DNA from: an uncultured Clostridium sp.
GTDB lineage: Bacteria > Bacillota > Clostridia > Lachnospirales > Lachnospiraceae
DNA: 15,488 nt
Reading direction: 5' to 3'
Assembly: GCA_945946715.1 (NCBI GenBank)
Contig: CAMEWU010000030.1
Location: 1-15,488 of the forward strand
Shown here: one piece after another, positions 7,070-14,550 of the stretch
How positions within the stretch are numbered: the first letter of the stretch is position 1
Layout: each line of letters begins with the position of its first letter
The notes under the pieces: generated by a model
The model's database searches: none
The model's input: only the letters and a program-made list of their open reading frames with translations
What the model was told of the DNA's origin: nothing
Translations under genes and position numbers: made by a program

Positions 7070-8177
7070 ATTCTAAATTACCCGTGCATTCTTTTACACA
7101 GTAGCTAAACGGATGATTCTTAATCAACTCAAAAAACTGATCTTGTCTTTCCGTCCTCATCGGATTTCTAATCATATGGCGATTCCCCGGTAAAACCTCA
7201 TCAATGGTATGCGACTGTACTGTAAATTTATCTTCAATTTGTTTAAAAAGTTTTTTCCCTTTTTCAGAATTCAGTAATACCACTGAAATTCCCTTGAACA
7301 TATCTTCTTCTGCTTGCTCTTTAATCCCCCAAAAATCACCAATCGTTATATCGACCGTGGTTCTTGGAAGCCCTCTGTACTGACAATCATAGCAAGATTC
7401 TCTCGTATATAAATCATATTTAATAAACCCTTTTACCCACCAATCTTCATTTTTATCCAACAATGACTCTTTTCCATTTGCAAAAACAACTTGCGAGGCA
7501 AGGCTTCGCCATCCTTTTGTTTTATTCTTTAAATGTACCTTAACAGCCTCAGCCCCATATTTCTGTTCCAATTCAGATATATATTCCCGAAATGCCAGTG
7601 GCGAGTTAATACTACGGCATATGAAGTCCATATAATACAAGTTAGAATACTCTTTTCCCAAAAAAAAGCTTAATGCTGTATTCTGACATGGTGTGCCGCA
7701 AAACAATACTGGTTTTCCTGACTCAACTTCCTTTTTTACTGCATTATAGATTCCTGCTGCATCACTTTGAAAGTACTTTGAACCTTTGATTTGTAAGAGA
7801 CTATCATAATCATACGCAATAATATGCTCAGCAGATTTCCAGTCTCTACCATATCTACAGCCTGCAACTATACCATCATTATCTATAAAATACTTACCAA
7901 TCTCCCAAAAAATTCCACCAGAAGTACTTGAAATACGAGTATCCTCGTCCCTACTCCATGCCGCATATACCACAGGTTCACTTCGTCTCTGTATTTTTTC
8001 AACGTTCATTGATGGGCATTTTTCTATACAAATTCCGCACTGTACACATCTTTCTTTATCTACTACAGGATACCAAAATCCTTCCTCATCACATACATAT
8101 GAAATTGCCCGTTTCGGGCAAGCATCTGCACACATTTGACATCCCGTACATTTTGTTTTGCTAATATTACCTATCAT
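7068..8177 (-). CDS. Ferredoxin/FrhB-like (coenzyme F420 hydrogenase beta-type) redox protein
   Basis: A 369-residue iron-sulfur flavoprotein-like protein. Residues 1-60 are a two-[4Fe-4S] ferredoxin domain: CTGCQMCADACP (C10, C13, C16, C20) and CVQCGICIEKCP (C44, C47, C50, C54). The rest matches the FrhB/FdhB N- and C-terminal domains, including LFCGTPCQ (158-165), SCYDCQYR (C262, C265) and DITIGDFWG (276-284). FrhB-type domains bind flavin and pass electrons between Fe-S centres and a hydride carrier. Clostridia do not make F420, so flavin or another partner is likely. This family often neighbours polysaccharide pyruvyltransferase genes, as here, and the aldo/keto reductase gene is directly upstream, which suggests reduction of a glycan intermediate. 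The start is ATG 8177, from GGAGG at 8186-8190. The longer frame to 8246 has weaker support. Confidence 0.88.
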   Translation of the reverse strand: MIGNISKTKCTGCQMCADACPKRAISYVCDEEGFWYPVVDKERCVQCGICIEKCPSMNVEKIQRRSEPVVYAAWSRDEDTRISSTSGGIFWEIGKYFIDNDGIVAGCRYGRDWKSAEHIIAYDYDSLLQIKGSKYFQSDAAGIYNAVKKEVESGKPVLFCGTPCQNTALSFFLGKEYSNLYYMDFICRSINSPLAFREYISELEQKYGAEAVKVHLKNKTKGWRSLASQVVFANGKESLLDKNEDWWVKGFIKYDLYTRESCYDCQYRGLPRTTVDITIGDFWGIKEQAEEDMFKGISVVLLNSEKGKKLFKQIEDKFTVQSHTIDEVLPGNRHMIRNPMRTERQDQFFELIKNHPFSYCVKECTGNLE

Positions 8178-8185
8178 ATGTAATT

Positions 8186-8190
8186 CCTCC
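8186..8190 (-). promoter_or_regulatory. Ribosome binding site deciding the FrhB-like start
   Basis: GGAGG, eight bases before ATG 8177. It would be coding sequence in the longer frame (the in-frame ATG GAG GAA), so the protein should begin MIGNISKTKC, right before the first ferredoxin motif. Confidence 0.8.
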
Positions 8191-8211
8191 ATCGTCCTTA
8201 GATATATTTTA

Positions 8212-9069
8212 TTACAATCTCGAAAAATCACAGTTATCAGGGTCATATCGAAGTCTAATATTTTGATTTAAACTATTAATCCATGCCATCTCTTTATCAG
8301 ATAATGTAAATTCCGTTATTTGAAAAAACTCTTTTAAGTGCTCCGGATTACATGTCCGTGGAATTGCAATATGATTCCATTGATAATGCCATCTTAAAAT
8401 AATCTGTACAGGTGTCCGATTGTATTTTTTTGCAAGTTCAAAAACTGGCTTTGCCTTTATTAATACATCATGCATTCTGGCAACCGGTGAATAAGCAATC
8501 ACCTTAATATTTCTGTAGAAACAATAATTAACAAGAGCATCTTGGGTAAACAAAGGATGTCTTTCAAACTGATTCACCATTGGAAGAATTGTTGCTTTTT
8601 GCAACAATTCTTCGATATGATGAATATTAAAGTTACAAACTCCTATTGCTTTTACCAAACCTTCCCTATATAACTGTTCCATTTGAAGCCATGTTTCAAT
8701 AAAGGTTCCTGTCTGTGGCCAATGTATTAAATACAAATCCAAATAGTCGGTATTCAGATTTCTTAAACTTCGTTCAAATTCTTCTCTAATTGTTCCTTTT
8801 CTTTGGGCACTATTTGATACCTTTGACATCAAGACTACATCCTCGCGATTAACAGAATCTTTCCATGCAGTCCCCAAAATTTTTTCATTATATCCATATG
8901 CCCCTGATGTATCAAACAATTGACACATTCCTGAAGTCATTGCATAGCAATATATTTCATATTGCTTTTTTGCCAAATCAGAATGTGCACTTTCTTCCCC
9001 CCAAATACCATTTGCCCCTAAACCCAGTAAAGGTATCTTCACTCCGTTACTCAATGTAATTCTATTCAT
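8212..9069 (-). CDS. Aldo/keto reductase
   Basis: An NADPH-dependent (beta/alpha)8 carbonyl reductase of 285 residues, full length for the 2,5-diketogluconate-reductase-like branch. The catalytic tetrad is present: D53 in QLFDTSGAYG, Y58, K83 in VVLMSKVS and H116 in LYLIHWPQ. The cofactor-binding region IPRTCNPEHL and the typical C-terminus RYDPDNCDF are also present. The start is ATG 9069 with GGAGA at 9074-9078, giving the standard opening MNRITLSNGVKIPLLGLG. A longer frame begins at 9138, sharing TAATG with the previous stop, but it lacks a binding site and adds 23 residues unlike the family. Inside the glycan operon it could reduce a keto- or aldehyde-sugar intermediate or make an alditol; substrate unknown. 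Confidence 0.9.
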   Translation of the reverse strand: MNRITLSNGVKIPLLGLGANGIWGEESAHSDLAKKQYEIYCYAMTSGMCQLFDTSGAYGYNEKILGTAWKDSVNREDVVLMSKVSNSAQRKGTIREEFERSLRNLNTDYLDLYLIHWPQTGTFIETWLQMEQLYREGLVKAIGVCNFNIHHIEELLQKATILPMVNQFERHPLFTQDALVNYCFYRNIKVIAYSPVARMHDVLIKAKPVFELAKKYNRTPVQIILRWHYQWNHIAIPRTCNPEHLKEFFQITEFTLSDKEMAWINSLNQNIRLRYDPDNCDFSRL

Positions 9070-9073
9070 ATGC

Positions 9074-9078
9074 TCTCC
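9074..9078 (-). promoter_or_regulatory. Ribosome binding site deciding the aldo/keto reductase start
   Basis: GGAGA just upstream of ATG 9069. Spacing is short (four to five bases), but it beats the upstream TAATG start at 9138, which has no purine-rich site. Confidence 0.6.
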
Positions 9079-9137
9079 ATATAATTTTATATACGATAAC
9101 TTATTTTTCAAAAATGTCTTGGTTTCCAAACAATCCA

Positions 9138-9596
9138 TTAATACTGATCAAAAATAACATCTTCTAATGAAATAATCGGACACTTTAAATATTCCTGTAA
9201 TGATTTTTGAATTTCCCAAAATGCAAATGTAGCAGTGACAACTACGACATCAATGTTCTCAACCGGCTCTCCGGGTTTCTTTAACTCTACATTCACTTCT
9301 TCGCAAGGAATTCCTTTATCAATTGCACATACCACCTCAATATCAGATAATTCTAATTCCTTTAGCAAACGTACTCCAAGTTCACCCATTCCATAAATTG
9401 CAACCCTCTGATAATCATGAGTATGAAAATACGAAGCAATCGTTTTTCCTTCCTGCTTGATTGCCAACCATTCTAATAAAATATTATAATAACTTTGGAA
9501 CTTATGTGGTTTTTTACGCATATATTCTATGCCCAAAAGACAACCTCCCGCACAACCTACTATAGCTGAAAGAACTGCAATCATTCCTTTTTTCAT
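9138..9596 (-). CDS. Membrane-anchored Rossmann-like nucleotide-binding protein, function unknown
   Basis: A 152-residue protein I cannot assign to a named enzyme. Residues about 5-24 form one hydrophobic segment (MIAVLSAIVGCAGGCLLGIEY), followed by basic residues, so the body should be cytosolic. From residue 64 there is a Rossmann start, VAIYGMGELGVRLLKEL, with a GxGxxG dinucleotide-type loop, then a second strand ending in acidic CAIDKG and a VDVVVVTATFAFWEI strand-turn. Such domains occur in capsule clusters next to, or fused with, glycosyltransferases and methyltransferases. The downstream half of a normal epimerase, with YxxxK, is missing, so it is not a complete sugar epimerase. It resembles the N-terminal domain of the GT-D protein two genes upstream (ELGVR versus ALGVR after the loop). 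A strong AGGAGG precedes the start. Confidence 0.7.
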   Translation of the reverse strand: MKKGMIAVLSAIVGCAGGCLLGIEYMRKKPHKFQSYYNILLEWLAIKQEGKTIASYFHTHDYQRVAIYGMGELGVRLLKELELSDIEVVCAIDKGIPCEEVNVELKKPGEPVENIDVVVVTATFAFWEIQKSLQEYLKCPIISLEDVIFDQY

Positions 9597-9616
9597 ATCA
9601 TTTGCCTCCTATCTCT

Positions 9617-10807
9617 TCATTGACAGTCTAGTTGTTGTTTTAACCACATCAAAGATTTTCTTCTAGCTTTCTTCCAATTTTTCTTCACTCTATTCCAATG
9701 AATCTCGCCACAGGATTCTATATCAGCAATGGATTCAACCTTTCGTCCCTCTAGTTCCAACATGGATAATAATCCACTAATCCGGTCGGGGTTCGAATAT
9801 GGATAATGTCCTTTTCTTGGATGCCACTCCACTATTGGCACTTTCCTGCTTACAATATAAAATTCCTTTTGATATACTACAGAGAATATCACCCCATGAA
9901 AAGAATCTGTTAATACTGCGGTTGCATTTCCAATGAGATTCAGCCATTCCACCGGTCCGGCATGTTCAACATTGTTATAATCCCTATTGGCTTCTACTAT
10001 AGAAGAATGTATCATTATCACCTGATTTACCTGATATTTTTTCTTCATATATTCTATATATTCCTGATAATTCCTGTATTCGCCTAGAAAATAGCAAAAT
10101 ATGTATGGTTTCTTATGCATAATCGACTGATGTTTGAAACTATTCCAAATTTTAGGGGAAAGCAGTAGAGTTGGGTCTATATTCGTTGTTACCGGAACGT
10201 CGCAGTATTTTGATACGATATCCCTACCACTTCTTTCCCTCATAGAAATGCTTTGGAATTGATTCCACCATGGCTCCATCCTTTCAAATCCATACGCATA
10301 CTTTTCTTCATCTATGACTCCCAATGTGCTACAAGCATAACCGATTTTAGGAATCTTTGTATCAATCCCCAGTAGCAAAAGTTCCGAATATGCCAGCGGA
10401 TTCCAGATTTGATCGCTACCACATATCAAACAATCGTATGCCTCATATTGAACCAACCTCTTAAGCTCTTCTGCATTATTACAGGGTTTTGTCACATGCA
10501 TATGGGTATGAATAAACGCCTCAAAAGACAATTTCTTCCATAATGACGCTTTCGGATCCTGCAACTGATGTGTAATGAATGTTTTCCACGTATTATCATC
10601 TCTTATATCAGAATGAAAGGTCAAAGTTTCTGCATCAACTCCAAGCATATGTAGTGCCTTCTGCATTGCATACGCCTGCAATGTCTGACCATAATTATAT
10701 CCTTTATCATACCAGGTAACAATCAGCACCTTTTTCCTTTTTCTACCCACTTGCTTTTCTACATCCGCCATACTCAACTTTCCCTTTCCAACAGATAATT
10801 TCGCCAC
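9617..10807 (-). CDS. Polysaccharide pyruvyltransferase family protein
   Basis: A 396-residue member of PF04230 (CsaB/WcaK-like), which adds a ketal-linked pyruvate from PEP to a sugar of a surface polymer, or acts as a related transferase. Family motifs are seen in order: the N-terminal strand KVLIVTWYDKGYNYGQTLQAYAM (from about 26), CGSDQIWNP (129-137), DPTLLL (211-216), GPVEWLNLIGNA (284-295) and TDSFHGVIFS (300-309) with the conserved His. The start is taken as GTG 10807 with AAAAGGA at 10818-10824. An ATG at 10771 (MADVEKQVG), with a GGAAAGGGAAAG stretch before it, is a realistic alternative and loses no domain sequence. The gap to the upstream gene is only 18 bases. Pyruvylation itself is inferred; some family members next to FrhB-like proteins have no proven chemistry. 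Confidence 0.87.
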   Translation of the reverse strand: MAKLSVGKGKLSMADVEKQVGRKRKKVLIVTWYDKGYNYGQTLQAYAMQKALHMLGVDAETLTFHSDIRDDNTWKTFITHQLQDPKASLWKKLSFEAFIHTHMHVTKPCNNAEELKRLVQYEAYDCLICGSDQIWNPLAYSELLLLGIDTKIPKIGYACSTLGVIDEEKYAYGFERMEPWWNQFQSISMRERSGRDIVSKYCDVPVTTNIDPTLLLSPKIWNSFKHQSIMHKKPYIFCYFLGEYRNYQEYIEYMKKKYQVNQVIMIHSSIVEANRDYNNVEHAGPVEWLNLIGNATAVLTDSFHGVIFSVVYQKEFYIVSRKVPIVEWHPRKGHYPYSNPDRISGLLSMLELEGRKVESIADIESCGEIHWNRVKKNWKKARRKSLMWLKQQLDCQ

Positions 10808-10825
10808 ATATCTTTTATCCTTTTG

Positions 10826-12013
10826 TTACCAATATCGTCCCGCTTCTACACTTTTATAGCTTTTCGGTGTTTCTGAAGATTTCGGCGAAGTCCAATGTTC
10901 ATTATATACACCTAAATCGTTCCACGCGTTTCCTTTTATTCCAAATAACAACTGTAACATACCACCTATATGCAAAGCCTTTTTCCCCAATTGTTTACAA
11001 TACGCTCCCAGTGGAAGCCCATATGCTCCCGCACCAATTAAAGCTATATCAAATTCTAATGTATCAATTTGCTTTTCCATATAATGCAAAGCATCAAACC
11101 ATGTTTCATATGGTGGTTGTTCATCAGCAAGGCTTTGTACAGATTTCAGTGTAAGTAATTGAAATTCAGGCAAAAGCATCTGATTATTATGTAATTTTTT
11201 TCTTTTCTTATAATTCTCTAAAATGGAATCTTCGAAAGGATGTATTACAAGTATTCTTTTCCCTTCTAGTGCTCTTGTCCATGGATTTTCAATATCGTAA
11301 GGAAACGCTGTATCATCATATTTAGTCAATTCCGCCTGTGGTGAAAACCTTTCATACAACATATTTTCAAACCTAGATAACCACATACTCCAAATACAAT
11401 CCATATTCTGAAGTCCTTCTGTATATAGCTTTACCATTTGATCCAAATAAGCATCCTCTGTTGGAAAAAAACCTGCTCCTTGCTTCATAACTAGTTTTAA
11501 GTTATTATGATATGACTGTATACCTCCGGAAGCTCGATTTAACACATAATAATATTCCGTCATACATTCCAATTCATTGGAACCTAATCGTCCAATAAAA
11601 AAAGGAGAATCATCCAACAATCTTTGATATAAATATTCATTTGCTTCATTCTTAACCAAAAAAGGTTTAAAAAATTCCGTATCTGGTATTACATCTTTTT
11701 TTGCACCTTGCAACATTACATCAAATTCTATACCAGACATACCAGCAAGCTGTGCACTTATTTCATCATCATATGCACTGGTAATTAATACCAAAGCATT
11801 TGAAAACCGTATTATATCTGCCGGAGAATAAATTGGATACCCTTCTAAAATTTTCCCATGTTTTCGAATATCGTTATCTAAAAATCCAATCATGTTGGCA
11901 TGGTACTTTTTTACTTCATCTATGCTCCGTACACCTAAGGCACTGGCACCAAACAATAAAACATCTCGATTATTTAAGTCCTCCATTTTTCTATTTTTTA
12001 ATTTAACATACAT
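10826..12013 (-). CDS. Rossmann-domain / GT-D-fold glycosyltransferase fusion
   Basis: A 395-residue two-domain protein. Residues about 15-105 are Rossmann-like: DVLLFGASALGVRSI, then GFLDND and ALVLITSAYDD, a nucleotide-binding arrangement found in many capsule proteins. Residues about 125-395 match the GT-D fold (DUF1792-related) glycosyltransferase group: FFIGRLGSNE (139-147), ILVIHPFEDSI, ALIGAGAYGLPLGAYCK (324-340), LHIGGMLQLLFGIKG (347-361) and the end pattern NEHW...ETPKS...VEAGRYW. GT-D enzymes transfer sugars in serine-rich adhesin glycosylation; the acceptor here is unknown. The start is ATG 12013 with GGAGGG at 12019-12024; seven extra codons from a GTG at 12034 would cover that site. 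It lies 30 bases after the CDP-glycerol transferase gene. The GT-D assignment rests on motif memory and is not search-verified. Confidence 0.75.
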   Translation of the reverse strand: MYVKLKNRKMEDLNNRDVLLFGASALGVRSIDEVKKYHANMIGFLDNDIRKHGKILEGYPIYSPADIIRFSNALVLITSAYDDEISAQLAGMSGIEFDVMLQGAKKDVIPDTEFFKPFLVKNEANEYLYQRLLDDSPFFIGRLGSNELECMTEYYYVLNRASGGIQSYHNNLKLVMKQGAGFFPTEDAYLDQMVKLYTEGLQNMDCIWSMWLSRFENMLYERFSPQAELTKYDDTAFPYDIENPWTRALEGKRILVIHPFEDSILENYKKRKKLHNNQMLLPEFQLLTLKSVQSLADEQPPYETWFDALHYMEKQIDTLEFDIALIGAGAYGLPLGAYCKQLGKKALHIGGMLQLLFGIKGNAWNDLGVYNEHWTSPKSSETPKSYKSVEAGRYW

Positions 12014-12018
12014 GATTT

Positions 12019-12024
12019 CCCTCC
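12019..12024 (-). promoter_or_regulatory. Ribosome binding site deciding the GT-D fusion start
   Basis: GGAGGG, five bases before ATG 12013. It rules against the GTG at 12034. Confidence 0.8.
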
Positions 12025-12043
12025 AACAATCCACTAATTCTAA

Positions 12044-13279
12044 TTATAACATTGCCTTTACTAATTTCACCATTCTTGGAGAAGATATTTCTTCTGGCAT
12101 ATCAAACATCTGATTTCGAATACGCTTTCGTTCTATTATATATTTCTCACTATTATTCTCAGGCCGAATACATGCATGATAAATAGCTTCTATCAATCCT
12201 TCCATAGTCTCTACTTTTTCACCGGGAGTCATTTTTTCATATTCCCAATATAATTCCCGAGATGACTTTTCATAGTCTTCTCTATCATAATCAAAGAAGA
12301 TAATCGGTTTATCCACTAACAGAAAATCAAAATAAATGGAAGAATAATCTGTAACCAATACATCTGATAATTTCAGTACAACATATGGGTCAGAATCCGA
12401 GTCTAGCATCAGTATATTCTCGTACTGTATCGCTGCGAACTCTTCTTTATGTTTTGAGAATGGATGTTGCTTGATACAGAATAAAATATGCTCTTTCGAC
12501 AGATTTACCGCAAATTTTTCCAAATCCATTATTTCAAAAAATTGCCCCTGACTATCTCGATAAGTCGGCATATAATAAACCACTTTTCCGTCTTTGTATT
12601 TATTTAAGAATTCCCGTACCGAATCAAGTTCTTTCTGTTCATTAGGTAGCAATACATTTTTTATCTCATCGGAAATCAAATAGTCGTTACGCGGATATCC
12701 ACACACGAATACATTATTAGGATTGCGAAATGCAGATTCGAATAGTGGTTTTAAGAACTCAGAGGTTGCCAATATATGATCCGTAGACTTTTCACTGGAA
12801 ATATTTCTTGGCATACATTTCCACTTCTCCCAAAGGTTTTGGGGATGCCGGAACTTATCCATACTATTGTCTGCCTGAATCTTTTTCAAAGGAATTCCAT
12901 GCCACATATCTACTTTTACAGCACCGCCACTTTGAGCAAAATTAATATCCTTTGAGTAGTGATCATACAGATACACTTTGCCAATCAAAGCATACCAAAT
13001 GCCTTTCAAAGAATGATAATAATATGCTTCATAACCCGCTTCTGATAAGTGCTTGACAATTTCCTTATCATGACTCATCCATATTGGTCGAATATCTAAT
13101 TCATCTTTATGCTGAGAGCAATATAAAAATAAATATCTAGGATTATCAGAAAAGCGCTTTCCTAAGGTACTGCCAAATAACCAAATTTTTTTATTTCTTG
13201 GTGACAAATATGACAACCAGTAAATTGGCAATACCAATAACTGGCTCCAATATTTTACCCATTCTGCTAATTTCTTCAT
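12044..13279 (-). CDS. CDP-glycerol glycerophosphotransferase (TagB/TagF family)
   Basis: A 411-residue peripheral membrane enzyme of PF04464 that transfers glycerol phosphate (or a related polyol phosphate) from its CDP form to a glycan or polymer end at the inner membrane face. Visible motifs are WHGIPLKKI (126-134, with the family His), GYPRND (194-199), YMPTYRDS (236-243), IKQHPF (269-274) and the donor-binding VTDYSSIYFDF (309-319). The hydrophobic, aromatic N-terminus (about 8-25) could aid membrane contact. The length is that of a catalytic domain alone, without the extra N-terminal region of polymerising TagF, so a primase-like or single-addition role is plausible. TagD at the operon end would supply CDP-glycerol. 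AAGGAGG precedes the ATG. The 72-base gap before it is the longest within the operon and contains an inverted repeat. Confidence 0.92.
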   Translation of the reverse strand: MKKLAEWVKYWSQLLVLPIYWLSYLSPRNKKIWLFGSTLGKRFSDNPRYLFLYCSQHKDELDIRPIWMSHDKEIVKHLSEAGYEAYYYHSLKGIWYALIGKVYLYDHYSKDINFAQSGGAVKVDMWHGIPLKKIQADNSMDKFRHPQNLWEKWKCMPRNISSEKSTDHILATSEFLKPLFESAFRNPNNVFVCGYPRNDYLISDEIKNVLLPNEQKELDSVREFLNKYKDGKVVYYMPTYRDSQGQFFEIMDLEKFAVNLSKEHILFCIKQHPFSKHKEEFAAIQYENILMLDSDSDPYVVLKLSDVLVTDYSSIYFDFLLVDKPIIFFDYDREDYEKSSRELYWEYEKMTPGEKVETMEGLIEAIYHACIRPENNSEKYIIERKRIRNQMFDMPEEISSPRMVKLVKAML

Positions 13280-13291
13280 GTCCTGCCTCCT

Positions 13292-13324
13292 TGGAATTTA
13301 TGATTGCGGTCAGCCCAAATTCCA
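13292..13324 (-). repeat. Small inverted repeat just before the CDP-glycerol transferase ribosome binding site
   Basis: TGGAATTT and AAATTCCA (8 bp, perfect, 17-base loop) lie in the 72-base gap after the neuA-type gene and end directly against the AAGGAGG site. There is no U-tract, so it is not a standard terminator. It might affect translation or mRNA processing, or be chance. Confidence 0.3.
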
Positions 13325-13351
13325 GAATCATTCATCCATCTAGGGTATCTG

Positions 13352-14524
13352 TTAGCAGAATTGCAAAATCAATTCTGCCACTTCACGAATCACACCTTCT
13401 CCGCCTTTAGCACAAGTAACATAATCCACTTGTTCACATATATATTGCAGTGCATTTGCAGGACAACAACTAAAGCCCACTCTTTTTAACACTTCTAAAT
13501 CATTACAGTCATCACCGATATAAGCAATATTCTCCCATACAATTCCAAGTTCTTTACATATATTCTCTACCACTTGAACTTTATCGGAGCAGCCTTGCTT
13601 TAAAATGTCTACTTTTAATTTCTCTGCTCTCCGACGATTCAATTCTCGTTCCTCACCTGTGACAATACCCGTTTTAATTCCATGCTCTCGAAGCATCTGA
13701 AATCCCATGCCATCCTTGGTGTTGAATTTTTTCATTTCATCACCAAATTCTGAATAATACATCCCTCCGTCTGTCAGGCATCCATCACAATCTGTCAAAA
13801 GCAGCTTTATCTTTGATAAATCCTGTGTCGCAAACATACCTTTTTTCTTCATTAATGTTTCTATAATCAACCAATCATTTGGCTCATCAATTTCCAGAAA
13901 CGTATCTTCACTCATTTCTACTGCCTTGATATTTCCTGAAACGCGATTTTGACTTTTAAGTAAATCCTCTTTCGATGTAATATAAAACGCTCCATTTTCT
14001 ACTAGATAGCCTTCAAATTCCTGTCGCCTTGGTCTATGAAACACATCGTAATTAGAGGCATATGCATTACCATTCTTATCTCTTTTCCAAATGAATCTTT
14101 TTTGTGGAACCACTGACAATACGCTGTCTGTGCCCAGTTCCGAAAACATCTCAAATCCGCGATTTAAATCTTCCCCTGATAACAGTGGAGATGTTGCCTG
14201 AATTAATGCAACTGCATCAAAATCATACAGTTCTGCAAATTCTAACATAGCAAACTCCGTAGATGCCATATCAGATGCCGATTCTGCAGAACGCCCTATT
14301 ACCTGTACCTTAGCGAATAAATCAGCTTCCTTTCCCTTTTGAAAATTTTCCACAGTTTTTCGGATTTCTTCACTATCTGTAGCCACATATACTACATCAA
14401 GATATTTACATTCACATGCAGCTCGAACCACCCAATAAACTAAAGGTTTTCCATTCAATTTTTTTATATTTTTTAACGGAATTGATTTACTACCGCCACG
14501 TACCGGAATAAATGCCACGTTCAT
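13352..14524 (-). CDS. neuA: CMP-nonulosonate synthetase (NeuA) fused to KdsC-like HAD phosphatase
   Basis: A 390-residue fusion. Residues 1-228 are a CMP-sialic acid synthetase-type cytidylyltransferase, which activates a 9-carbon keto acid with CTP: FIPVRGGSKSIPLKNI (5-20), YVATDSEEI, ALIQATSPL (106-114), and FLEIDEPNDW near its end. Residues about 238-390 are a KdsC-like HAD phosphatase: LLTDCDGCLTDGG (242-254, nucleophile D245 and general acid D247), TGEE (289-292), YIGDDCNDLEVL (335-346) and KGGEGVIREV. Fused HAD domains of this kind occur in vertebrate CMAS, and KdsC-like enzymes remove the 9-phosphate in the phosphorylated sialic acid/KDN route. The start is ATG 14524 from GAGAGG at 14533-14538; the TTG at 14554 would read ten codons through that site. 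It directly follows the neuB gene. The exact sugar (Neu5Ac, KDN, legionaminate) is undetermined. Confidence 0.9.
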   Translation of the reverse strand: MNVAFIPVRGGSKSIPLKNIKKLNGKPLVYWVVRAACECKYLDVVYVATDSEEIRKTVENFQKGKEADLFAKVQVIGRSAESASDMASTEFAMLEFAELYDFDAVALIQATSPLLSGEDLNRGFEMFSELGTDSVLSVVPQKRFIWKRDKNGNAYASNYDVFHRPRRQEFEGYLVENGAFYITSKEDLLKSQNRVSGNIKAVEMSEDTFLEIDEPNDWLIIETLMKKKGMFATQDLSKIKLLLTDCDGCLTDGGMYYSEFGDEMKKFNTKDGMGFQMLREHGIKTGIVTGEERELNRRRAEKLKVDILKQGCSDKVQVVENICKELGIVWENIAYIGDDCNDLEVLKRVGFSCCPANALQYICEQVDYVTCAKGGEGVIREVAELILQFC

Positions 14525-14532
14525 GTCTTTTT

Positions 14533-14538
14533 CCTCTC
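14533..14538 (-). promoter_or_regulatory. Ribosome binding site deciding the neuA start
   Basis: GAGAGG, eight bases before ATG 14524. The protein then begins MNVAFIPVRGGSK, the normal opening of the family. Confidence 0.75.
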
Positions 14539-14550
14539 TGATATGTTTTA

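Noticed and set aside
8178..8246. Longer N-terminus for the FrhB-like protein, overlapping the end of the aldo/keto reductase gene.
   Set aside because: GGAGG at 8186-8190 points to ATG 8177, and the added residues do not resemble the family. The overlap would also be larger than elsewhere in the operon.
9070..9138. Aldo/keto reductase starting at 9138 through a TAATG junction with the preceding gene.
   Set aside because: TAATG suggests coupling, but there is no ribosome binding site and the 23 extra residues are foreign to the family; ATG 9069 gives the standard N-terminus.
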